Positions 1-9,107 of a DNA stretch of 64,000 nt are shown in pieces. This DNA comes from Streptomyces sp. NBC_01754 (GTDB taxonomy: Bacteria > Actinomycetota > Actinomycetes > Streptomycetales > Streptomycetaceae): contig NZ_CP109132.1 in NCBI RefSeq assembly GCF_035918015.1, forward strand, positions 6,820,001-6,884,000, written 5' to 3'. The notes below the pieces were generated by a model. It did no database searches, was not told the DNA's origin, and worked only from the letters and a program-made list of their open reading frames with translations. Position 1 is the first letter of the stretch; every line of letters starts with the position of its first letter. The position numbers and the translations under genes were made by a program.

Positions 1-399
1 GCGCGAGGTGAGCAGGTAGTCGCGCATCACGATGCCGTGCCGGCCCTCCTCGGCCGTCCAGCGGTGCACCCAGGTGCCCCACGCGCCGTCGCGGCCGAAG
101 AGCGAGGCGATCTCGTGGTGGTAGCTGGGCAGGTTGTCCTCGGTCAGCAGGTTCACCACGAGGGCGATCTTGCCGAGGTCGGTGACCTTGGACTGGTCGC
201 TCCGCCACGCCTCTCCGTCCTCGAAGAGACCGGGGAAGTTGCGGCCGTCGGAGAACGGCACGTACTCGTGGGGCATCCAGTCCTTGGCGACCTTGAGATG
301 GCGGTTGAGCTCCTTCTCCACCACCTCTTCCAGTGCGTAGAGCAGTTGGGCGTCGGTCCACGCCTTCGAACTGCCGAGGTGGGGAGAGGCTAGCGTCAC
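1..399 (-). CDS. acyl-ACP desaturase (DesA-like), C-terminus cut by window edge
   Basis: This looks like a soluble diiron acyl-ACP desaturase that inserts a double bond into acyl chains bound to acyl carrier protein. Only the first 133 residues are in the window. Visible diiron-ligand motifs are an early Glu in the helix LEEVVEKELNRH, a Glu in LLTEDNLPSYHHE, and the EExxH motif in WTAEEGRHG. I chose the GTG at 399 because AGGAGT lies at 405-410 just upstream and the protein then begins MTLASPHLG. An inverted repeat at 427-444 upstream suggests control by a dedicated repressor. Family assignment is firm from the motifs; the acyl substrate is not known. Confidence 0.85.
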   Translation of the reverse strand, partial: MTLASPHLGSSKAWTDAQLLYALEEVVEKELNRHLKVAKDWMPHEYVPFSDGRNFPGLFEDGEAWRSDQSKVTDLGKIALVVNLLTEDNLPSYHHEIASLFGRDGAWGTWVHRWTAEEGRHGIVMRDYLLTSR

Positions 400-426
400 G
401 GGGTACTCCTGGGGACGGGAGAAAAT

Positions 427-459
427 ACCTACGGCGACGTAGGTTACGTGACCGTAGGT
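427..459. promoter_or_regulatory. palindromic operator upstream of the desaturase gene
   Basis: ACCTACG and CGTAGGT form a perfect inverted repeat around GCGA at 427-444. A second, degenerate copy overlaps it (GGTTACG, TGAC, CGTAGGT at 442-459). The site lies 28-60 bases before the GTG of the desaturase gene, where a repressor would block transcription. TetR-type lipid sensors often control desaturase genes, but no regulator gene for this site is visible in the window. Confidence 0.55.
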
Positions 460-555
460 TAAGGCGGCGGTAAGCTCATATCCAAGCCCGGACCTCGTGG
501 TGTCCGATTACGTACCGTTATCCGCGCAGGTGGGGTGCGGTGCGGGTGAGTCGGG

Positions 556-2265
556 TCAGCCTCCCCCGGCCGGTGTGCCGGAGTCCCGCGGCCAGGGGCG
601 TACGGGCGAGTCGGCAGGTTCGGCGGCCCGTGCGGAGGCCCCGGGGACCTCACCGGGACCGACGGCGCGGAGCCCGTCCCCGTCCAGCAGCACCAGCCGT
701 GTCATGCCCAGCGACTCGAGGAACGGCAGATCGTGGCTCGCCACGATCAGCGCCCCCTCGTAGGCTTCCAGGGCCTCGGTGAGCCGTCGTACGCTCGACA
801 GGTCGAGGCTGTTCGTCGGCTCGTCCAGCATCAGCAGCCGCGGCGCCGGTTCGGTGAGCAGCAGCGCCGCCAGCGTCGCCCGGAAGCGCTCGCCGCCGGA
901 GAGGGCCCCGGCGGGCAGGTCCGCCCGGGCGCCCTTGAACAGGAAGTGCGCCAGCCGGGCGCGGATCCGGTTGTCCGTGGCCCCCGGCGCGAAGCGGGCC
1001 ACGTTGTCCACCAGGGACGTCCCGTCGTCCAGCAGGTCCAGCCGCTGGGGCAGGAAGCCCACCGGCACCTCGGCCGCCACCTCGCCGGAGAGGGGCGCGA
1101 GCTCCCCCGCGATCGTCCGCAGCAGGGTCGTCTTGCCCGCGCCGTTGCGGCCCACCAGCGCGATCCGCTCCGGTCCCCGAAGGTCCCAGCTGAGGCCCCG
1201 CGCCGGCCCGTGGGCGAGGCGCAGATCCCGCAGGGCCAGCACGCCCCTGCCCGGATGCACCCGGGTGTGGGGCAGTTCGACCCGGATCTCGTCGTCGTCC
1301 CGTACCGCCTCCACGGCGTCGTCGCGCCGCTCCTTCGCCTCCGCGAGCCGCTCGGAGTGCAGGATGCGGTGCTTCCCGGCCGACTCCTGGGCCGTCCGCC
1401 TGCGCTGGTTCATCACGGCCTTCGGCTCACGCTTGGTGTCCCACATCTTCTGGCCGTACCGTTTGCGACGGGACAGCTTGACATGTGCCTCGGCCAGTTC
1501 ACGCTTCTGGCGCCGGACGTCGGCCTCCGCCACCCGCGCCGTCCGGCCGGCCGCCTCCTGCTCCGCGGCCAGCGCCTTCTCGTACGCCGAGAGGTTGCCG
1601 CCGTACCAGGTGACCGACCCGTCCCGGAGCTCCGCGATCCGGTCGACCCGCTCCAGCAGTTCCCGGTCGTGGCTGACCACGACCAGCGCCCCGGTCCAGG
1701 CGGCGACCGCGTCGTACAGCCGCTCGCGGGCGTACACGTCCAGGTTGTTGGTGGGTTCGTCCAGCAGCAGGACCGAGGGGCGGGCCAGCAGCAGGGCCGC
1801 CAGCCGCAGCAGGACGCATTCGCCCCCCGACAGATCGCCGGTCCTGCGGTCGAGTCCCACGGAGGCCAGGCCCAGTTGGCCGAGGGCGGCGCGGGCGCGC
1901 TCCTCGACGTCCCAGTCGTCCCCCACGGTGTCGAAGTGCTCCTCGCGGACGTCACCCGACTCGATGGCGTGCAGGGCCCGGCGTCCGGCGGCGATGCCCA
2001 GGGCCTCGTCCACCCGCTGCTCGGTGTCCAGGGCGAGGTCCTGCGGAAGGTGGCCGATGTCGCCGACCGCCGTGACCTGCCCCCCGGTGGGGGTGAGCTC
2101 CCCCGCGATCAGGCGCATCAGGGTCGACTTCCCGCAGCCGTTGAGGCCGATGAGGCCGGTGCGCCCGGGGCCCACGGCGAGTTGGAGGCCGTCGAAGACA
2201 TCGGTGCCGTCCGGCCAGGAGAAGGAGAGTTCGGAGCAGGTGAGTTGTGGGGCGGAAGCAGGCAC
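556..2265 (-). CDS. ABC-F family ATPase (ribosome-associated, no membrane domain)
   Basis: Two ABC ATPase domains lie in one chain without membrane segments, which is the ABC-F pattern; members act on the ribosome as translation factors or antibiotic-resistance proteins. Walker A motifs are GLNGCGKST and GRNGAGKTT; both halves have an LSGGE-type signature and LLLDEPTNNLD or MLDEPTNSLD. A charged linker with many Arg and Lys residues separates the halves. The frame stays open to 2370. I prefer the GTG at 2265 (569 aa) because GGGAG sits six bases upstream; an ATG at 2313 would add 16 residues but has no ribosome site. Whether it gives drug resistance or is housekeeping cannot be told from sequence. 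Confidence 0.85.
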   Translation of the reverse strand: MPASAPQLTCSELSFSWPDGTDVFDGLQLAVGPGRTGLIGLNGCGKSTLMRLIAGELTPTGGQVTAVGDIGHLPQDLALDTEQRVDEALGIAAGRRALHAIESGDVREEHFDTVGDDWDVEERARAALGQLGLASVGLDRRTGDLSGGECVLLRLAALLLARPSVLLLDEPTNNLDVYARERLYDAVAAWTGALVVVSHDRELLERVDRIAELRDGSVTWYGGNLSAYEKALAAEQEAAGRTARVAEADVRRQKRELAEAHVKLSRRKRYGQKMWDTKREPKAVMNQRRRTAQESAGKHRILHSERLAEAKERRDDAVEAVRDDDEIRVELPHTRVHPGRGVLALRDLRLAHGPARGLSWDLRGPERIALVGRNGAGKTTLLRTIAGELAPLSGEVAAEVPVGFLPQRLDLLDDGTSLVDNVARFAPGATDNRIRARLAHFLFKGARADLPAGALSGGERFRATLAALLLTEPAPRLLMLDEPTNSLDLSSVRRLTEALEAYEGALIVASHDLPFLESLGMTRLVLLDGDGLRAVGPGEVPGASARAAEPADSPVRPWPRDSGTPAGGG

Positions 2266-2481
2266 AGGGGTCTCCCGGACGTGTCGGTGGAGGATGACGG
2301 ACGGCTCGGACATCGAGGACGTACGGACACACGCGCGCGGCGCACGGCACGCGGGGCGGTGTACGGACACCTCAGATGTGGAGCAACGTCCCTCTCCGAT
2401 CCGACGACAGCGGGAACAACGAACACGCTACGAGCGCACGTGCCGCCCGGCAACCCGTTTTCGGCGGGCCCGGCGCCGGGC

Positions 2482-2892
2482 TCAGCCGCCGAACAGCTCG
2501 GCGAGATCGCGGTCCAGACCGAGGAAGCCGGACTCCTCGCCCACCGGGACCAGCTCCTCGGCCCGTGCCAGGAACCGCCGCAGCTCGGCGGTGCGGACGT
2601 GCACCATGGCGATGCCCTCGGCGGCGTGGAACTCGAGCACCGTCCGGTCGTAGCCGAAGGGCCGCACGCGCACGTCACCCATTCCGGCCGTGGTCTCCAT
2701 CCCGCTGGCCAGCAGCTCGCGGGAGAACTCCCAGGACACCTCGGTGCCTTCCAGAGTGGCGCACCCCGGGAAGGCCATGCGGACGGCGAAGGGGTCCTCA
2801 CGGTCGTAGTGCAGGGTGGCCGGCAGGGTCTCCATCCGCGGAGCGGACGCCACCATGCGGGCCTGTACGGACTGCTCGATAGCGCTGGACAA
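2482..2892 (-). CDS. SsgA-like sporulation/cell division regulator (SALP)
   Basis: This 136-residue protein matches the SsgA-like family, found in sporulating actinomycetes, whose members guide FtsZ positioning and wall remodelling during sporulation. Family-like features are LHYDREDPFAVRMAFP, EVSWEFSRELLASG, GDVRVRPF and a C-terminal LDRDLAEL. The length fits the usual 130-145. I chose the TTG at 2892, preceded by GGGAG; the frame is open to 2964 but the extra residues look unlike the family. It is a single gene on the minus strand, divergent from endonuclease V. Which SsgA-G subgroup it belongs to is not clear. Confidence 0.82.
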   Translation of the reverse strand: MSSAIEQSVQARMVASAPRMETLPATLHYDREDPFAVRMAFPGCATLEGTEVSWEFSRELLASGMETTAGMGDVRVRPFGYDRTVLEFHAAEGIAMVHVRTAELRRFLARAEELVPVGEESGFLGLDRDLAELFGG

Positions 2893-3091
2893 GACCTGCT
2901 CCCTCTCGTCGGACGAACGGACACCGGCAGGGGGGTAGACGCCGGAACGGCTCGTTCCGTGCACCGGTGCGCGGCGTGAGCTGCGTCACCGCCCGGCTTC
3001 TCCTCTGCCCCGTTTCGGCCGCCGCACCCTGGACGGTCCCTTTCCCTGGCCCGTGGGGGAGGCCCGCCGCCCCGCCTAGACTGAGCACACC

Positions 3092-3769
3092 ATGACGACC
3101 TTCCCGATGCCCGCCGACGAGGCCGAAGCCCGAGCCCTCCAGGACGTGTTGCGAACACGGGTGGTACTCGACGAGAGCGGGCCGCCGCCGGGCTCCGGCC
3201 ATGTCACCGGTGTCGACGTCGCCTACGACGACGAGCGGGACGTGGTCGTCGCGGCGGCCGTCGTGCTGGACGCGGCGACGCTCGACGTGGTCGCCGAGTC
3301 CACCGCGCGGGGCCGGGTCGGCTTCCCTTACGTCCCCGGGCTGCTGGCCTTCCGGGAGATCCCCACCGTGCTGGCCGCCCTGGAAGCGCTCCCCACCGGT
3401 CCGGGGCTGGTCGTCTGCGACGGTTACGGGCTGGCCCATCCGCGCCGGTTCGGCCTCGCCAGCCATCTCGGCGTACTCACCGGACTGCCCGTCATCGGTG
3501 TCGCGAAGAACCCGTTCGCCTTCCGCTACGAAGAACCGGGGCCCCGCCGCGGCGACTTCAGCCCGCTGCTGGACGAAGGCGAGGAAGTGGGGCGGGCGTT
3601 GCGTACCCAGGACGGCACCAAGCCCGTATTCGTCTCCGTCGGCCACCGCACCGGCCTGGACAACGCCTGCGCCCACACCCTGGCGCTGGCCCGCGACTTC
3701 CGCCAGCCGGAGACCACCCGCAGGGCGGACGCCCTGTGCCGGGCGGTGCTGCGGGAAGCCGTCGCCTGA
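3092..3769 (+). CDS. nfi: endonuclease V (deoxyinosine 3' endonuclease)
   Basis: Endonuclease V nicks DNA near deoxyinosine formed by adenine deamination and so starts repair. The 225-residue length fits. Visible family features are GVDVAYDDER near the N-terminus (metal-binding Asp), FPYVPGLLAFREIP, VCDGYGLAHPRRFGLASHLG in the middle (catalytic Asp and the wedge region), and GVAKNPF followed by a conserved late HRTGLDNA. There is no clear ribosome-binding site: a TAGACT box lies nine bases before the ATG, suggesting a transcript that starts at or almost at the start codon. The gene stands alone. Confidence 0.93.
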   Translation: MTTFPMPADEAEARALQDVLRTRVVLDESGPPPGSGHVTGVDVAYDDERDVVVAAAVVLDAATLDVVAESTARGRVGFPYVPGLLAFREIPTVLAALEALPTGPGLVVCDGYGLAHPRRFGLASHLGVLTGLPVIGVAKNPFAFRYEEPGPRRGDFSPLLDEGEEVGRALRTQDGTKPVFVSVGHRTGLDNACAHTLALARDFRQPETTRRADALCRAVLREAVA

Positions 3770-3851
3770 GTCCTGGACGGCCGCGGGATTGTTGCCTACC
3801 CCGTACATCCCCGCATGTTGTTCGTCGAACATCCGGGGCAGGCTGGTATGC

Positions 3852-3998
3852 ATGATCGACCAGAACACGCCTCGTATGAGCACCGGAACCGTACGCCTCT
3901 CCCAGCGCGGCGTTGCCGTGGGCATGACCCTCGGCGTCGTCGCGGGAGCCGCCTGGACCGTCTCCATGGTCTGCACGCTCGCGTCCTGGATGCTCTGA
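3852..3998 (+). CDS. small single-span membrane protein, hypothetical
   Basis: A 48-residue reading frame follows endonuclease V. It has a polar N-terminus and one hydrophobic stretch (GVAVGMTLGVVAGAAW onward to the C-terminus), so it is probably a one-pass membrane peptide. A second ATG at 3876 (MSTGTVRLSQRG) is an alternative start. No strong ribosome site is visible for either. I do not recognise a function. It is listed because its composition is protein-like and the gap would otherwise be empty. Confidence 0.45.
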   Translation: MIDQNTPRMSTGTVRLSQRGVAVGMTLGVVAGAAWTVSMVCTLASWML

Positions 3999-4046
3999 CC
4001 CGGCGGGGCCCCAGGGCCGCGCGCCCGGCCGGTGCGACCCGACGGC

Positions 4047-5237
4047 TCAGAGCGTCGCCGCCACCCGGAAGCGGATCCCGGCCGACCGCAGCCGCTCCAG
4101 CAGCGCGTCACCCATGGCCACGGCCGTCGTGACCTGCCCCGAGGTCGCGGGCAGCTCGTCCAGGGCCAGGCACAGGGTCGCCTGGGCCAGCATCTTCGCC
4201 GTCTCGTCGTAGCCCGGGTCGCCGCCCGAGACCTCCGTGAAGACCCGCCGGCCGCCGCCCTCGCCGACGAAACGGACCGTGAACCAGCTGCGCCGCCTGC
4301 GCTCCTCGCCCGGGCCGGAGCCCGCCTCGTAACGGCCCGTCAGCCAGTCACGCACCGCCGGCACCTGCGCGGCGCCGGCCAGCACGCCCAGGGCCGCGGT
4401 GCCCCCGAGTGCCACCGGCAGGTGCTTCACCGAGGCGAAGTGCCGGTAGCGGAAGTCGGGGCCGTAACGTTCCAGCGCCCGCGCCGAGCGCTCCACCACC
4501 CGCGGGTCCAGGGTAGGCAGCGGCAGCGCCCAGGTGCCGGTCGCCGGGCTGAAGTGCGGGGAGCCCTGTGGTGCGCGGGCCCGGCGGCCGACGAGGCGGG
4601 GCTCGTGCAGCCGGCGCTCCCTCGCGGCCCGTGCCGCCTGCCGGCCGCGGCCCAGCGCGGTGAGCGCCGAGGCGAACGTACCGCCGGAGAAGACCGCGCC
4701 GGCGCGGACGAAGCCGTCCACGGTCAGCGGCACACCCTCGGGGAGCTGCCGGACGGTGAAGTAGGCGCCCAGGTCGTGGGGTACGGAGTCGAAGCCGCAG
4801 GCGTGCACGATCCGGGCGCCGGTCTCCCGGGCGCGGGTGTCGTGGCGGAGGTACATCGTGTCGACGAACTCCGGCTCGCCGGTGAGGTCGGTGTAGTCCG
4901 TCCCCGCCTCGGCGCAGGCCGCGACCAGCTTCTCGCCGTGGTGGACGTACGGCCCCACCGTAGACGCCACCACGCGCGTGGACCCGGCGAGTTCGCGCAG
5001 CGCGTCCGCGTCGTCCGCGTCCGCCGTGAGCAGCGGCAGATCCGCGCACCGCGGATCGGCCGCTGCCAGCCGCTCGCGCAGCCGTTCCAGCTTGGGCAGG
5101 CTGCGGCCGGCCAGGGCCCAGCGGCAGCCGTCCGGCGCGTGCGCCGCCAGACAGGCGGCCGTGAGCGAGCCCACGAAGCCCGTGGCGCCGAAAAGGACGA
5201 CGTCCAAGGGGCGTTCCACCCCGTGCTGCCTGTTCAT
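4047..5237 (-). CDS. saccharopine dehydrogenase-like / trans-acting enoyl reductase family protein
   Basis: The 396-residue protein starts with a Rossmann NAD(P)-binding motif, VLFGATGFVGSLTAACL. It continues in the pattern of the mycobacterial trans-acting enoyl reductase and saccharopine-dehydrogenase-like family (TVGPYVHHGEKLVAACAEAGTDYTDLTGE, then ACGFDSVPHDLGAYF). Members reduce unsaturated acyl intermediates or related substrates using NADPH; the substrate here is unknown. The ATG at 5237 has GGAGG just upstream. It is divergent from the fatty-acid degradation operon and ends close to the small membrane ORF. Fold assignment is firm; reaction is inference. Confidence 0.82.
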   Translation of the reverse strand: MNRQHGVERPLDVVLFGATGFVGSLTAACLAAHAPDGCRWALAGRSLPKLERLRERLAAADPRCADLPLLTADADDADALRELAGSTRVVASTVGPYVHHGEKLVAACAEAGTDYTDLTGEPEFVDTMYLRHDTRARETGARIVHACGFDSVPHDLGAYFTVRQLPEGVPLTVDGFVRAGAVFSGGTFASALTALGRGRQAARAARERRLHEPRLVGRRARAPQGSPHFSPATGTWALPLPTLDPRVVERSARALERYGPDFRYRHFASVKHLPVALGGTAALGVLAGAAQVPAVRDWLTGRYEAGSGPGEERRRRSWFTVRFVGEGGGRRVFTEVSGGDPGYDETAKMLAQATLCLALDELPATSGQVTTAVAMGDALLERLRSAGIRFRVAATL

Positions 5238-5439
5238 GCGTGCCTCCGCTGGGGTCGGCGCCGGTATGAGCAGCCAGAGGCTAGCGGACCCGTGCGTGCG
5301 CCGTGCGTGCGGGCGGGTTCCGGTGCGAGAGGATCCCCGAAGAACTAAGCGCTTGCTCGGCCGTAAGGGTTGTGCGCAGCGCGCTCCGTTCTTAGCATCA
5401 TCGATGTTACATCAGTTGTGTCACACCGTTGGGGGTTCG

Positions 5440-6591
5440 ATGGCAACGACAGGGCACGCTCCGTACGGACCGCTGACCGGGGTGCGCGTCGTCGAACTGG
5501 CGGGTATCGGGCCCGGACCGTTCGCCGCGATGCTGCTGGCCGACCTCGGGGCCGACGTGGTGCGCGTCGACCGTCCGGGCGGACCCGGGCTGGGCATCGA
5601 CCCGGCGTACGACCTCACCAACCGCAACAAGCGGTCGGTCCTTCTCGATCTCAAGGCGGAAGGCGGTGCCGCGCGGGTGCTCGACCTCGTCGCACGCGCC
5701 GACATCCTGATCGAGGGCTACCGTCCGGGCGTCGCCGAACGCCTCGGCGTGGGCCCCGGCACCTGCCTGGAGCGCAACCCGCGACTCGTCTACGGGCGGA
5801 TGACCGGATGGGGTCAGGACGGCCCGCTCGCCGACCGGGCGGGGCACGACATCGCCTACATCGCCCTCAGCGGCACCCTCTCCATGATCGGCGAGCCCGA
5901 TGAGCCGCCCACCCTCCCCGCCAACCTGCTCGGCGACTACGCGGGCGGCTCGCTGTATCTGACCGTCGGTGTGCTCGCCGCCCTCCAGTACGCCCGTACG
6001 CCCGGCGGCACCGGGCAGGTCGTGGACGCGGCCGTCGTCGACGGCTCCGCCCACCTCGCCACGATGATCCACGGCATGCTGGCGGCCGGCGGCTGGCAGG
6101 ACCGGCGCGGCTCCAACCTCCTGGACGGCGGATGCCCCTTCTACGGCTGCTACGAGACGTCCGACGGCGGGTACATGGCGGTCGGGCCGCTCGAAGCGCG
6201 CTTCTACGAGGAGTTCGCCACCCTGCTCGGCCTGGGTGAGGCCGCCGCGGCCCGCGACGACCCCGGCCGCTGGCCGGAGCTGCGCGGCGCCGTCGCGGAG
6301 CGCTTCTCGACCCGTACCCGCGCCGAGTGGACCGGTGTCTTCGAGGGGACGGACGCCTGCGTGGCCCCCGTCCTCTCGCTCCGAGAGGCGCCGGACCACC
6401 CCCATCTCGCCGCCCGCGCCACCTTCGTGGAGCACGGCGGCCTGACCCAGCCCGCTCCGGCGCCCCGGTTCTCCGTGACGCCCTCCGCGGTGCGCCGCGG
6501 GCCCGCCCGGCCCGGCGCGGACACCGACGAGATCGCGACGGACTGGGACGTTCCGCGACTGCGGACCACCACAACGGCGGACGCCGGCTGA
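5440..6591 (+). CDS. CaiB/BaiF-type CoA-transferase or acyl-CoA racemase
   Basis: This 383-residue class III CoA-transferase family protein is closest in pattern to alpha-methylacyl-CoA racemases. It shows the N-terminal GPLTGVRVVELAGIGPGPFA, the CoA-binding DLGADVVRVDRP, NRNKRSVLLDLK, and the region NLLGDYAGGSLYL with the likely catalytic Asp. Racemases make 2-methyl branched acyl-CoAs of the right hand for beta-oxidation. It begins the degradation operon, followed 82 bp later by the acyl-CoA dehydrogenase. The ATG at 5440 is chosen because the family start MATTGHAPYGPLTG follows it. Racemase versus transferase cannot be decided here. Confidence 0.85.
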   Translation: MATTGHAPYGPLTGVRVVELAGIGPGPFAAMLLADLGADVVRVDRPGGPGLGIDPAYDLTNRNKRSVLLDLKAEGGAARVLDLVARADILIEGYRPGVAERLGVGPGTCLERNPRLVYGRMTGWGQDGPLADRAGHDIAYIALSGTLSMIGEPDEPPTLPANLLGDYAGGSLYLTVGVLAALQYARTPGGTGQVVDAAVVDGSAHLATMIHGMLAAGGWQDRRGSNLLDGGCPFYGCYETSDGGYMAVGPLEARFYEEFATLLGLGEAAAARDDPGRWPELRGAVAERFSTRTRAEWTGVFEGTDACVAPVLSLREAPDHPHLAARATFVEHGGLTQPAPAPRFSVTPSAVRRGPARPGADTDEIATDWDVPRLRTTTTADAG

Positions 6592-6673
6592 TGGTCCTCG
6601 CGGCACCACGGGGCGCCGCCCCGGCCCACCCGCCCCGCAACCCCCCTCACCGACCCGCCCCAGGGAGTCCGAA

Positions 6674-7816
6674 GTGCAGCGGCAGATCTTCACCGACGAA
6701 CACGAGGCGTTCCGCCGGACCGTCCGTACCTTCCTGGACAAGGAGGTGCTCCCTTACTACGAGCAGTGGGAGAAGGACGGCGTCGTCGCTCGCGAGGCAT
6801 GGCTCGCGGCCGGCCGGCAGGGGCTGCTCGGCCTCGCCGTACCGGAGGAGTACGGGGGAGGCGGCAACGACGACTTCCGCTACAGCGCCGTACTGGCCGA
6901 GGAGTTCACCCGGGCCGGTACACCCGGACTCGCCCTCGGCCTGCACAACGACATCGTCGGCCCCTATCTGACCTCGCTCACCACCGAGGAACAGAAGCGC
7001 CGCTGGCTGCCCGGATTCTGCGGCGGCGAGACCGTCACGGCCATCGCCATGACGGAACCCGGTGCCGGCTCCGACCTCCAGGCCATCCGCACCACCGCCG
7101 AGGACAGGGGCGACCACTGGCTGCTCAACGGGTCGAAGACCTTCATCTCCAACGGCATCCTCGCCGACCTGGTGATCGTCGTCGCCCGGACCTCCCCCGA
7201 GGGCGGCGCGAAGGGGCTCTCGCTGATCGTCGTCGAACGCGGCGCCGAGGGCTTCGAGCGGGGCCGCAACCTCGACAAGATCGGCCAGAGGTCCCAGGAC
7301 ACCGCCGAGCTCTTCTTCCACGACGTCCGCGTCCCCAAGGAGAACCTCCTGGGGGAGCGCGACGGCGCCTTCGTCCACCTCATGACCAACCTGGCCCAGG
7401 AGCGGATGGGCATAGCGGTCGCCGGGATCGCCGCCGCCGAACACCTCCTGGAGATCACCACCCGGTACGTCAAGGAGCGCGAGGCCTTCGGGCGGCCGCT
7501 CTCCAAGCTCCAGCACATCCGGTTCGAGATCGCCGAGATGGCCACCGAATGCGCCGTGACCCGGAGCTTCCTGGACCGTTGCATCGTCGACCACTCGGAC
7601 GGCACGCTCGACGCCGTGCACGCCTCGATGGCCAAGTGGTGGGCCACCGAACTCCAGAAGCGGGTCGCCGACCGCTGCCTCCAACTGCACGGAGGATATG
7701 GCTATATGACGGAGTACCGGGTCGCCAGGGCGTTCACGGACGGCCGCATCCAGACCATCTACGGCGGAACGACCGAGATCATGAAGGAGATCATCGGCCG
7801 TTCGCTCCTCGCCTGA
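6674..7816 (+). CDS. acyl-CoA dehydrogenase
   Basis: An FAD-dependent enzyme that introduces the first double bond into acyl-CoA in beta-oxidation. The 380-residue length is typical. Signatures are [12 protein letters not shown] in the middle, [17 protein letters not shown] near the C-terminus, and [12 protein letters not shown] at the end, which includes the usual flavin/substrate contact region. The GTG start at 6674 has GGAG seven bases before it. It is the second gene of a four-gene operon for fatty-acid breakdown. Chain-length preference cannot be read from the sequence. Confidence 0.93.
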   Translation: MQRQIFTDEHEAFRRTVRTFLDKEVLPYYEQWEKDGVVAREAWLAAGRQGLLGLAVPEEYGGGGNDDFRYSAVLAEEFTRAGTPGLALGLHNDIVGPYLTSLTTEEQKRRWLPGFCGGETVTAIAMTEPGAGSDLQAIRTTAEDRGDHWLLNGSKTFISNGILADLVIVVARTSPEGGAKGLSLIVVERGAEGFERGRNLDKIGQRSQDTAELFFHDVRVPKENLLGERDGAFVHLMTNLAQERMGIAVAGIAAAEHLLEITTRYVKEREAFGRPLSKLQHIRFEIAEMATECAVTRSFLDRCIVDHSDGTLDAVHASMAKWWATELQKRVADRCLQLHGGYGYMTEYRVARAFTDGRIQTIYGGTTEIMKEIIGRSLLA

Positions 7817-7857
7817 CGCGAACCTCTCCGCGCAACCCTTCCCGAAAGGCAGCTGAC

Positions 7858-9072
7858 TTGAGCACCGAAGCGTACGTCTACGACGCGATCCGCACCCCGC
7901 GCGGCCGCGGCAAGGCCAACGGGGCCCTGCACGGCACCAAGCCGATCGACCTCGTCGTCGGCCTCATCCACGAGATCCGGGCGCGCTTCCCGGACCTGGA
8001 CCCGGCCGCGATCGACGACATCGTCCTCGGTGTCGTCAGCCCGCTGGGTGACCAGGGGTCCGACATCGCCCGGATCGCCGCCATCGCGGCCGGGCTCCCG
8101 GACTCCGTCGCGGGCGTCCAGGAGAACCGCTTCTGTGCCTCCGGTCTGGAGGCGGTCAACCTGGCCGCCGCCAAGGTCCGTTCGGGCTGGGAGGACCTGA
8201 TCCTGGCCGGGGGCGTCGAGTCGATGTCCCGGGTCGCGATGGGCTCCGACGGCGGCGCCTGGGCCATGGACCCGATGACCAGCTTCGAGACGGGCTTCGC
8301 CCCGCAGGGCATCGGAGCGGACCTCATCGCCACCGTCGAGGGCTTCAGCCGCCGCGACGTCGACGAGTACGCCGCCCTCTCCCAGGAGCGCGCCGCCGCG
8401 GCCTGGAAGGAGGAGCGGTTCGCCCGCTCCGTCGTCCCCGTCAGGGACCGCAACGGCCTGCTCGTCCTCGACCACGACGAGCACATGCGTCCCGGCACCA
8501 CGGCCGACTCGCTCGCCTCCCTCAAGCCGTCGTTCGCCACCATCGGCGAGATGGGCGGCTTCGACGCCGTCGCGCTGCAGAAGTACCACTGGGTCGAGAA
8601 GATCGACCACGTCCACCACGCGGGCAACTCCTCCGGCATCGTGGACGGCGCCGCACTCGTCGCGATCGGCTCGAAGGAGGTCGGCGAGCGCTACGGACTC
8701 ACCCCGCGCGCCAGGATCGTCTCCGCCGCCGTCTCCGGCTCCGAGCCGACCATCATGCTGACCGGCCCCGCACCCGCCACCCGCAAGGCGCTCGCCAAGG
8801 CCGGGCTCACCATCGGGGACATCGACCTCGTCGAGATCAACGAGGCCTTCGCCGGCGTCGTCCTGCGCTTCGCCCGGGACATGGGCCTGACCCTCGACAA
8901 GGTCAACGTCAACGGCGGCGCCATCGCCCTCGGTCACCCCCTCGGCGCCACCGGCGCGATGATCCTCGGCACGCTCGTCGACGAACTGGAGCGCCAGGAC
9001 AAGCGGTACGGCCTCGCCACCCTCTGCGTCGGCGGCGGTATGGGCATCGCCACCGTCGTCGAGCGTCTCTGA
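7858..9072 (+). CDS. fadA: acetyl-CoA C-acyltransferase (thiolase, FadA-type)
   Basis: The 404-residue thiolase cleaves 3-ketoacyl-CoA with CoA to acetyl-CoA and a shortened acyl-CoA, the last step of beta-oxidation. The acyl-accepting Cys lies in [12 protein letters not shown]. The second catalytic region has [15 protein letters not shown] with the His, and the last Cys is in [10 protein letters not shown] chose the TTG at 7858, preceded by AAAGG with eight bases spacing; the protein then starts [18 protein letters not shown], the normal thiolase start. It is separated from fadB by 35 bp, so the two partner subunits are co-transcribed. Confidence 0.94.
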   Translation: MSTEAYVYDAIRTPRGRGKANGALHGTKPIDLVVGLIHEIRARFPDLDPAAIDDIVLGVVSPLGDQGSDIARIAAIAAGLPDSVAGVQENRFCASGLEAVNLAAAKVRSGWEDLILAGGVESMSRVAMGSDGGAWAMDPMTSFETGFAPQGIGADLIATVEGFSRRDVDEYAALSQERAAAAWKEERFARSVVPVRDRNGLLVLDHDEHMRPGTTADSLASLKPSFATIGEMGGFDAVALQKYHWVEKIDHVHHAGNSSGIVDGAALVAIGSKEVGERYGLTPRARIVSAAVSGSEPTIMLTGPAPATRKALAKAGLTIGDIDLVEINEAFAGVVLRFARDMGLTLDKVNVNGGAIALGHPLGATGAMILGTLVDELERQDKRYGLATLCVGGGMGIATVVERL

Positions 9073-9107
9073 CCGTCCCGGCCCCCCTCTTACGGAGAAG
9101 AAAACCC

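Noticed and set aside
733..2979. Very long plus-strand open frames over the first ABC-F gene
   Set aside because: They lie antisense to clear ABC motifs, are Arg/Gly/Gln-rich and have no ribosome site or family pattern; typical shadow frames in GC-rich DNA.
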